Shown one piece after another: positions 1 through 5,600 of a stretch of DNA of 11,074 nucleotides. Where the stretch lies: positions 1 to 11,074 of the forward strand of contig JACMMY010000036.1 in NCBI GenBank assembly GCA_014378805.1. Direction: 5' to 3'. The notes beneath the pieces were generated by a model, which saw only the letters and a program-made list of their open reading frames with translations, was not told the origin of the DNA and did no database searches. The DNA comes from Moraxellaceae bacterium (lineage in GTDB: Bacteria > Pseudomonadota > Gammaproteobacteria > Pseudomonadales > Moraxellaceae). Each line of letters starts with the position of its first letter. The first letter of the stretch is position 1. Both the position numbers and the translations under genes were made by a program.

Positions 1-744
1 CTGCAGCGGCAAGGTATTGGTTTCGCCGCGAATGTGTCCTGACACCACAGACACCGCACCGAACTCACCCATTGCGCGTGCATTACACAGAATCACGCCG
101 TAGAGCAGACCCCATTTGATATTCGGCAAGGTCACATGCCAGAAGTTTTGCCAGCCATTTGCACCGAGGACAATCGCAGCTTCTTCCTCTTCTGTGCCTT
201 GCGCTTCCATCAAAGGAATCAATTCACGTGCCACAAACGGAACTGTAATAAACACGGTCGCTAAAATAATCCCGAGTGGCGTATAGATGACTTTAAAATC
301 AATATCAGCTAGCCAGCCACCTAACCAACCCCGACTACCAAACACCAGTACCAGCATCAAACCTGCAACCACAGGCGATACCGAAAACGGCAAGTCAATC
401 AATGTGGTGAGCAGTGCTTTACCACGGAATTGAAACTTCGCAATCGACCATGCAGCGGCGAGTCCAAAGATTACATTCAATGGCACAGCAACCGCAGCAG
501 TTAATAAGGTCAATTTGACGGCTGACCAAGTTTCACCGTTGACCAATGCATCCAAATACGTCTGCCAGCCATGACGAAACGCTTCGACAAACACTAGGAC
601 GAGTGGCAACAATAAACACAACACAAAAAATATTAAGCTGATGCCCAAGATCAATGCCCGTAGCCAACCCGCTTCACGCGTCGAATCGTTTTTTTGCAGG
701 CGTTCAGCCAGCTCATACGCACTTAAAGAAGACCCAATACTCAT
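1..744 (-). CDS. cysW: Sulfate/thiosulfate ABC transporter permease CysW (C-terminus cut off by window edge)
   Basis: Inner-membrane permease that pairs with CysT to form the channel of the CysTWA-Sbp sulfate/thiosulfate importer. The frame was read from the reverse complement: it starts at ATG 744 (MSIGSSLSAYEL) and is open for 248 codons to base 1, ending in ...ETNTLPLQ. Family members are about 290 aa, so roughly 40 residues are missing. Visible features are a hydrophobic first membrane segment (~residues 32-52), the CysW-like stretch DLPFSVSPVVAG, and the cytoplasmic EAA loop that contacts the ATPase (EEEEAAIVLGANGWQ, ~residues 184-198), followed by NARAMGEFGAVSVVSG. It lies 78 nt downstream of cysT on the same strand, with only a weak Shine-Dalgarno. 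The next gene beyond the edge is expected to be cysA. Identity is well supported; CysW rather than CysT follows from order and the EFGAVSVVSG signature. Confidence 0.93.
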   Translation of the reverse strand, partial: MSIGSSLSAYELAERLQKNDSTREAGWLRALILGISLIFFVLCLLLPLVLVFVEAFRHGWQTYLDALVNGETWSAVKLTLLTAAVAVPLNVIFGLAAAWSIAKFQFRGKALLTTLIDLPFSVSPVVAGLMLVLVFGSRGWLGGWLADIDFKVIYTPLGIILATVFITVPFVARELIPLMEAQGTEEEEAAIVLGANGWQNFWHVTLPNIKWGLLYGVILCNARAMGEFGAVSVVSGHIRGETNTLPLQ

Positions 745-822
745 GACGACACACTCACAATTCGCAAATTTTTAACTGATTTAATAAAGCGTTCTAAATC
801 TATTTTTGGTTCAAGTTGACGG

Positions 823-1656
823 TCATGAAACAGCGGTACGACCCGTTTTACGACTTGCCCAGTTTTGTAGAATATTAATCAGAAACAATAAAAAGAAAGA
901 AATAATCATCATGATCGCGGCAATCACGGTCGCGCCCACATAGTCGTATTCTTCCAAATGGGACACGATCAGTAGTGGTGCAATTTCGGTTTTATAGGGA
1001 ATATTGCCTGCAATAAAAATGACTGAACCGTATTCGCCAATTGCGCGCGCAAAAGCCAAGGCAAAACCTGTCAGCAGCGCAGGAAATAATACGGGCAAAA
1101 TCACATACCAAATCGTCTGCCAGCGCTGTGCGCCAAGTGCCGTCGCTGCTTCCTCAAGTTCTACTTCTAAATCAGCTAATACAGGCTGAACGGTACGCAC
1201 GACAAACGGCAACCCAATAAAGATCAAGGCGAGGGTGACACCGACACGGGTATAGGCCACTTTGAAGCCTAACGGTTCAATGATGTGACCGATCCAACCG
1301 TTGCTTGCATACAGTGTGGTGAGTGCGATACCTGCAACTGCAGTTGGTAACGCAAATGGCAAATCGATCAATGCATCCACCCAGCGTTTACCTGGGAATG
1401 AATAGCGGACCAATGACCATGCGAGCAGTAAGCCAAAGAACACATTGATCAGTGCGGCAATCAATGACGAACCAAACGTCAAATAAAACGAGGCTTGTAC
1501 GCGTGATGATTGCAGGATACCCAGTAAATCCTCGCCACTAATGCCTGATGCTTTGATAAAAACGGCTGATAATGGAATCAATACCACGAGTGATAGATAT
1601 ATCAGCGTGAAGCCCAATGACAAATTGAAACCTGGTAAAACACGTGTCGCACTCAT
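823..1656 (-). CDS. cysT: Sulfate/thiosulfate ABC transporter permease CysT (CysU)
   Basis: The other membrane subunit of the sulfate/thiosulfate importer; 277 aa, the normal family length. Start ATG 1656 follows a GAGG Shine-Dalgarno with a 6-nt spacer (GCGAGGCTAGCC-ATG). There are several hydrophobic membrane segments (~14-36, 58-82, 98-116, 138-160, 186-206, 243-263). The conserved DLPFALPTAVAGIAL stretch is at ~98-112, and the EAA loop is at ~169-188 (EEAATALGAQRWQ...LP). ARAIGEYGSVIFIAGN at ~203-218 is characteristic of CysT; CysW has EFGAVSVVSG here. It is the third gene of the leftward sbp-hydrolase-cysT-cysW cluster. The 188-nt gap upstream holds a palindromic repeat that could modulate read-through from sbp. 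By family knowledge such operons are activated by CysB during sulfur limitation; no CysB site was identified here. Confidence 0.95.
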   Translation of the reverse strand: MSATRVLPGFNLSLGFTLIYLSLVVLIPLSAVFIKASGISGEDLLGILQSSRVQASFYLTFGSSLIAALINVFFGLLLAWSLVRYSFPGKRWVDALIDLPFALPTAVAGIALTTLYASNGWIGHIIEPLGFKVAYTRVGVTLALIFIGLPFVVRTVQPVLADLEVELEEAATALGAQRWQTIWYVILPVLFPALLTGFALAFARAIGEYGSVIFIAGNIPYKTEIAPLLIVSHLEEYDYVGATVIAAIMMIISFFLLFLINILQNWASRKTGRTAVS

Positions 1657-1702
1657 GGCTAGCCTCGCAAATTGAATCGTTGTTCACTTAATCTTTTTAA
1701 TT

Positions 1703-1822
1703 AAAGTCAAAAGCAAATCCTCCCCCACGCAGTACTACCGCGTGCTCCTTTTTCAAAGGAGGGAGCTTTTAAGCTCCTCCCTTTTAGAAATGGAGGCTGG
1801 GAGGGGTTTTGCTTATGACTTT
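1703..1822. repeat. Palindromic GGGAGG-rich interspersed repeat (MITE-like) between hydrolase gene and cysT
   Basis: A ~120-bp non-coding unit with nested inverted repeats. The outer arms, 1703-1724 (AAAGTCAAAAGCAAATCC...) and 1799-1822, are reverse complements with a few mismatches. Inside are CACGC/GCGTG (1726-1730 with 1740-1744), a perfect CTCCTTT-TTC-AAAGGAG hairpin (1745-1761), and a long stem formed by AAAGGAGGGAGCT (1755-1767) with AGCTCCTCCCTTT (1772-1784). The last two share bases, so they are mutually exclusive folds. AATCCTCCC...AAAGGAGGG units like this recur through Acinetobacter/Moraxella-type genomes as I remember them, which suggests a dispersed repeat family rather than a dedicated regulator. 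It lies inside the transport operon and would be transcribed, so it could act as an mRNA-stability or partial termination element. It encodes no recognisable protein. Confidence 0.7.
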
Positions 1823-1844
1823 TCTTTTAACTCTAAAAATTTCT

Positions 1845-2534
1845 TCAAGAACCTAACGATTTGAACTGTGGTAAAAATCGTTCGTTGTATTCGCTGCTAT
1901 CAACATCGTGTTGATTTGAAGCAATTTGTACCGGTAAATGATCGTTCAATGGGTTAGCGCGTTGTGTGCCGTATTTCAGGATATTCAACTCTGAAATCAC
2001 TTGTGGCCATGCGCCGAATCCTGATGCAACATTGATATGTCCAGCATCACCCAGATCAATCAACTTAGCTCCCCAACGGGTTGCCCACCATTCCGCTGCG
2101 TCATAGCCGAGCCATGGATCGGTGCGACTTGCGACAACTCTAATCGGTAAGCCTAGTGGTGCGCGCGGTAAGACGCGACTAAGCATTGCAGGGCTTTCTT
2201 TCTTCTCGTCATAGGTTGATCTTACAAAACCAGCCAACGTAAATCTGTCAGGTGACGCGGGTGCAACCAATAGAACCCCGGCCACTTTACGAGCTAAAAC
2301 GCGACTGGTTAACGCGGACATCGTGACTAAACAACCAAAACTATGTGCCACAATCCAAACTGGATCAGTTGCGGTTAGAAGCGCGTGATCTAGTGGTTGT
2401 CGCCAAGTGTGAAGAACAGGATTGTTCCAGTCCCCTTGTTCAATCCGCTTGGCATCGTCGAGCTGTGTTTCCAGCCAACTTTGCCAATGGGTTGACTCAC
2501 TGCCACCGACACCTGGAAGAATAAGTGTTGTCAT
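1845..2534 (-). CDS. RBBP9/YdeN-family alpha/beta serine hydrolase
   Basis: A small single-domain alpha/beta hydrolase of 229 aa; start ATG 2534 has an AAGG Shine-Dalgarno ~8-9 nt upstream. The N-terminus TLILPGVGGSESTHWQ (3-18) is the family's first strand plus oxyanion loop with conserved HWQ. The nucleophile elbow is AHSFG, with Ser65 in a GxSxG variant. Acid Asp139 (SRTDPW) and base His166 (GDAGHIN) complete a Ser-Asp-His triad in the expected order. There is no signal peptide, so it is cytoplasmic. The last ~40 residues (NPLNDHLPVQIAS...) run past the usual fold and look poorly structured. It lies 48 nt downstream of sbp and upstream of cysT on the same strand, so it is probably co-transcribed with sulfate uptake genes. 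The substrate is unknown; a sulfate- or thio-ester role is only a guess from position. Confidence 0.85.
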   Translation of the reverse strand: MTTLILPGVGGSESTHWQSWLETQLDDAKRIEQGDWNNPVLHTWRQPLDHALLTATDPVWIVAHSFGCLVTMSALTSRVLARKVAGVLLVAPASPDRFTLAGFVRSTYDEKKESPAMLSRVLPRAPLGLPIRVVASRTDPWLGYDAAEWWATRWGAKLIDLGDAGHINVASGFGAWPQVISELNILKYGTQRANPLNDHLPVQIASNQHDVDSSEYNERFLPQFKSLGS

Positions 2535-2582
2535 GTTCGTGACCTTCTTTGTGTGTCGTGGGTCTGGGCAGTGAGCGTGGTG

Positions 2583-3611
2583 TTATCTAGATGCTGCTGC
2601 GTTGTTTGCAGCAACGATTTGGTCAAAAATGCCGCCGTTCGCAAAGTGAGCTTTCTGTACAACGCCCCAGCCACCGAACTGTTGATCGATGTTGAACAAT
2701 TTCACAGGTGCAAAGTTCTTTGCGTATTTCGCCGCGATTTCTTTGTTACGCGGACGATAGTAGTTTTGCGCTGCAATTTCTTGACCTGCGGGTGAGTACA
2801 AATAGTTCAAATAACCTGTCGCCAAATTACGGGTCTTGTGTTTATCGACGTTTTTGTCAAGCAACGCAACAGGAGGTTCTGCCAAAATTGAGATGCTTGG
2901 CGTCACGATTTCAAACTTATCGCCTGCTTCTTTTTTCGCTAAATAAGCCTCGTTTTCCCAAGCGAGCAGCACGTCGCCTTGACCGCGTTCAGCGAATGTT
3001 GTGGTTGAGCCACGCGCGCCTGAATCAAGTACTTTAGTGTGTGCATAGACTTGTTGAACGAAAGCTCGCGCTTTCGCATCGTTACCGCCCGGTTGTTTTT
3101 TTGCCCAGCCCCATGCTGCAAGGTAGTTCCAGCGTGCGCCGCCCGAAGTTTTTGGATTAGGTGTGACGACTTCAACGCCTGGTTTAATGATATCGCCCCA
3201 GTCTTTGATGTTTTTTGGGTTACCTTTACGTACCAAGAAAACAATCGTTGATGTATATGGGGTTGAGTTATCACGAAGGCGCGACTGCCAGTCTTTAGGT
3301 AATAAATCAGTGTTATTGGCAATCGCATCAATATCGGCAGCGAGTGCTAAAGTCACCACGTCAGCTTCTAAACCGTCGATGACTGCACGCGCTTGTTTGC
3401 CTGAACCGCCATGAGATTGTTTGAATTCAATCTTTTGGTGTGTTTTACTTTCCCAATATTTAGCAAAAGAAGCGTTAAAAGATTCGTATAATTCACGGGT
3501 CGGATCGTAAGAAACGTTGAGTAATTCATTGGATGCTGCAACCGCCGCAAAGCTTGATGCAAATAGACTGACCGCAAGAAACGCAGGTCGGAAATGGTGA
3601 CGGATTGACAT
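2583..3611 (-). CDS. sbp: Periplasmic sulfate-binding protein Sbp
   Basis: Captures sulfate (or thiosulfate) in the periplasm and delivers it to CysTWA. ATG 3611 was chosen over a frame open further upstream because it follows AAGGG with a 7-nt spacer and gives a clean signal peptide: MSIRHH, a hydrophobic core, then AVAA with cleavage near residue 26. This gives 342 aa; E. coli Sbp is similar in size. Family signatures: LLNVSYDPTRELY (30-42), QSHGGSGKQARAVIDGLEAD (65-84), PNPKTSGGARWNYLAAWG (151-168), LDSGARGSTTTFAERGQGDV (195-213), AWENEA (217-222), YLYSPAGQEIA (270-280) and FGGW (312-315). First gene of the leftward sulfate operon. The AT-rich upstream region should hold its promoter and, by family knowledge, CysB sites. 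Sbp and CysP are similar, so thiosulfate preference cannot be excluded. Confidence 0.95.
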   Translation of the reverse strand: MSIRHHFRPAFLAVSLFASSFAAVAASNELLNVSYDPTRELYESFNASFAKYWESKTHQKIEFKQSHGGSGKQARAVIDGLEADVVTLALAADIDAIANNTDLLPKDWQSRLRDNSTPYTSTIVFLVRKGNPKNIKDWGDIIKPGVEVVTPNPKTSGGARWNYLAAWGWAKKQPGGNDAKARAFVQQVYAHTKVLDSGARGSTTTFAERGQGDVLLAWENEAYLAKKEAGDKFEIVTPSISILAEPPVALLDKNVDKHKTRNLATGYLNYLYSPAGQEIAAQNYYRPRNKEIAAKYAKNFAPVKLFNIDQQFGGWGVVQKAHFANGGIFDQIVAANNAAASR

Positions 3612-3967
3612 GACATGACCCTTTTTAATCTGAAATATAAATATAGAAACGCTGAATGTGAAAGCATCGTAATTAATTCTATATATGAAAAGAACTATTA
3701 AAAATCGCATTACTTATATGAAAATATGATTTAGTTTATTGCTTCATTCACTGCTGTTTGATCGTTTTTATAAAAAAGGATTAGAAAAAGTACACGGTAA
3801 ATACAGTTGTGATTTATAATGCGCGGCGACTGGAATGTTTAACGGATTTAACATACCTGAATTAATATTATTTTTAGTATTATCAATACAATAAAACTTA
3901 TGTACTACATATTTGAGTTTCCGCAATCAACCATCATTCCATCAGTATTAACCTTGAGACACCATCA
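3612..3967. promoter_or_regulatory. Divergent intergenic region between sbp and rlmD, no gene
   Basis: 356 bp of AT-rich DNA with no credible ORF. It must hold the leftward promoter for the sbp operon and probably the rightward promoter for rlmD. On the minus strand no good -35 box is evident before the AT-rich runs nearest sbp, which would fit an activator-dependent (CysB-type) promoter, but I could not define a CysB site with confidence. On the plus strand a perfect TATAAT lies at 3815-3820. A short AT-rich inverted repeat (AATATTATTTTTAGTATT, ~3875-3892) precedes rlmD. Confidence 0.5.
3791..3820 (+). promoter_or_regulatory. Candidate rlmD promoter (consensus -10, poor -35)
   Basis: A perfect TATAAT -10 hexamer at 3815-3820 lies about 150 bp upstream of the rlmD start in its orientation. 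The best -35 at an acceptable spacing (TACACG, 3791-3796, 18-bp spacer) matches TTGACA poorly. The region is AT-rich, so a chance -10 is possible. Confidence 0.35.
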
Positions 3968-5353
3968 ATGAGACGTAACCAACGCGAAAAATTGCGTGAA
4001 CAGCCTGCCTTAAAATTCACGATTGAGACACTATCGCACGAAGGTCGTGGCGTAACCCACTATGGCTCTCAGCCAGATCATCCTGTCGAGAAGTTGGGCA
4101 AAAAAGTGTTCGTCTCTTTTGGGTTGAAGGGTGAAACTGTCGTTGCCAAAGTGCACGAAAGTCACAAGAAATACGAAGAAGCCGATGCATCAGTGATTGA
4201 AAATCCATCACCAGATCGCGTTGATCCAATGTGTCCACACTTCACCGTGTGTGGTGGCTGTAGCTTGCAGCATTGGTCAACCGATGCGCAGATTGAGTTT
4301 AAGCAAACGGTATTGAATGATCACTTCCAGCATTTTGGTGGATTGACGCCAAAGACATGGCTGCCAGCGTTGCGTTCAACCCGCACCGATTACCGTCGTA
4401 AAGCACGCCTAGGCGCGAAATACGTCATTAAAAAAGAAGCGATGCTGGTCGGTTTTCGCGAACGTAAAAGCAGTTATTTGGCTGAACTGAATGAATGTAA
4501 GGTGCTCGATGCACAGGTCGGTCAGCGTCTAGGCGAACTCAAAGAATTGTTAGGCGGCTTGCAGGCGCGGGAACAAATTCCACAGCTTGAAATCGCGATT
4601 GGTGATGAGCACGAAGATGGTACGGTTGCGATGATCGTCCGTCATTTGATGCCACTTCATCAAACTGACACAGAAAAGCTGCTTAATTACGCGCGCAATC
4701 TGGGTTGGCAGTTATATCTGCAACCAGGCAATTACGACACCGTACATCGTGTAGATAAACCAGATGCGCCAATGCGGTTGCATTATGAGTTACCTGATTT
4801 TGACGTGAAGTTTGCCTTCTCGCCATTGGACTTTACTCAAGTCAATCGTGATATTAATCGTCAAATGGTCACGTTGGCGTGTGATTTGCTAGAGCTTAAA
4901 GAAGGCGAACGCGTTTTAGATCTATTTTGTGGATTGGGTAACTTCTCATTACCACTTGCGCGCCGAGTTGGTGCGACGGGTCAGGTGGTTGCAGTTGAGG
5001 GTAGTGAAGAAATGGTGCAGCGCGGCGGTGAAAATGCTGCATTAAACGCACTCGAAAATGTCCTATTTTACGCTCAAGATCTGACGAAGGATTTCTCTCA
5101 TCAGCCATGGGCGGCACAAGGGTTTGATGCGTTGCTCATTGATCCTCCGCGAACGGGTGCTGAAGAAGTCATGCACTATTTGCCGAAATTTAACGCTAAA
5201 CGTATTGTTTACGTATCGTGTAATCCAGCCACGCTTGCGCGTGACGCAGGTATACTAACCGCGGCAGGTTATGTGATGCAGTCTGCAGGCGTGATGGATA
5301 TGTTTACTCATACGAGCCATGTTGAGTCCATTGCGTTATTTGTGAAGAAGTAA
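3968..5353 (+). CDS. rlmD: 23S rRNA (uracil(1939)-C5)-methyltransferase RlmD
   Basis: SAM-dependent, iron-sulfur-containing enzyme that makes m5U at 23S rRNA position 1939; 461 aa against ~433 in E. coli. Start ATG 3968 has a weak TGAGA-type Shine-Dalgarno. Domains in order: an N-terminal TRAM-like RNA-binding region (~12-80, with SHEGRGVTHYG and VFVSFGLKGE); Fe-S cysteines Cys89, Cys95, Cys98 (CPHFTVCGGC) and Cys177 (ELNECKVL); then the Rossmann methyltransferase with FTQVNRDINRQM (289-300), SAM motif GERVLDLFCGLGNFSLPLA (313-331), DPPRTGAEE (392-400) and catalytic-Cys motif VSCNPATLARD (416-426; nucleophile Cys418). rlmD directly upstream of relA is a gene order shared with E. coli and pseudomonads. 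The sbp operon is divergent. No strong terminator follows, so read-through into relA is possible. Confidence 0.97.
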   Translation: MRRNQREKLREQPALKFTIETLSHEGRGVTHYGSQPDHPVEKLGKKVFVSFGLKGETVVAKVHESHKKYEEADASVIENPSPDRVDPMCPHFTVCGGCSLQHWSTDAQIEFKQTVLNDHFQHFGGLTPKTWLPALRSTRTDYRRKARLGAKYVIKKEAMLVGFRERKSSYLAELNECKVLDAQVGQRLGELKELLGGLQAREQIPQLEIAIGDEHEDGTVAMIVRHLMPLHQTDTEKLLNYARNLGWQLYLQPGNYDTVHRVDKPDAPMRLHYELPDFDVKFAFSPLDFTQVNRDINRQMVTLACDLLELKEGERVLDLFCGLGNFSLPLARRVGATGQVVAVEGSEEMVQRGGENAALNALENVLFYAQDLTKDFSHQPWAAQGFDALLIDPPRTGAEEVMHYLPKFNAKRIVYVSCNPATLARDAGILTAAGYVMQSAGVMDMFTHTSHVESIALFVKK

Positions 5354-5404
5354 GATTTTTCAAATAGTCCTGCGCTGAAGTGGTTTGTTCATAGTCATGT
5401 GACG

Positions 5405-5433
5405 TTGAAATGTTTAAAACCGATATTTTTAAT
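5405..5433 (+). promoter_or_regulatory. Likely sigma70 promoter for relA
   Basis: TTGAAA (5405-5410) is followed by a 17-bp spacer and TTTAAT (5428-5433). Each hexamer matches the sigma70 consensus at 5 of 6 positions with ideal spacing. Transcription would begin near 5440, giving a relA leader of ~160 nt. The left arm of a perfect 13-bp inverted repeat (5408-5420) overlaps the -35 box and spacer. Confidence 0.6.
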
Positions 5434-5560
5434 CTTATGCTTGTTTCCTTCCCTCTTAGGAGGGCGTGTTTCAATGCTAAAGCATCGAGAATACGTTTCA
5501 ACTGTTAATCAAAATGGTGGAAAAGGATTTTTTACCGTAGTCATAAAGTTTTAAACATTT
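5408..5560. repeat. Perfect 13-bp inverted repeat bounding ~127 bp of the relA leader
   Basis: AAATGTTTAAAAC (5408-5420) and its exact reverse complement GTTTTAAACATTT (5548-5560) flank 127 bp between rlmD and relA. Pairing stops at both arm ends. Inside are two small hairpins, CCCTC-TTAG-GAGGG (5451-5464) and ATGCT-AA-AGCAT (5474-5485), plus GTTTCAA copies near 5468 and 5495. The region could be a paired operator site for a dimeric DNA-binding protein, a remnant of a small palindromic element, or coincidence in AT-rich DNA. If transcription starts near 5440 the two arms cannot pair in the relA mRNA, which favours a DNA-level explanation or pairing only in a longer rlmD-relA transcript. Confidence 0.55.
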
Positions 5561-5600
5561 AGATTGATTTGAAAGTCGCGCGTTGAGGCACGAGGTTGAT

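Noticed and set aside
2553..3414. Plus-strand open frames opposite sbp
   Set aside because: They lie antisense to a well-conserved gene, lack ribosome binding sites and match no family; shadows of sbp codon use.
3612..3710. N-terminal extension of Sbp to position 3710
   Set aside because: The extension (MRFLIVLFIYRINY...) would place residues before a clear signal peptide, while ATG 3611 has a good ribosome binding site.
5451..5464. CCCTC-TTAG-GAGGG hairpin as the rlmD terminator
   Set aside because: A 5-bp stem with no U-tract on either side; too weak to call as an intrinsic terminator.
5437..5508. Short ORF (MLVSFPLRRA..., 23 codons) in the relA leader, a possible leader peptide
   Set aside because: No ribosome binding site, its ATG falls at or before the presumed transcription start, and it shows no run of regulatory codons.
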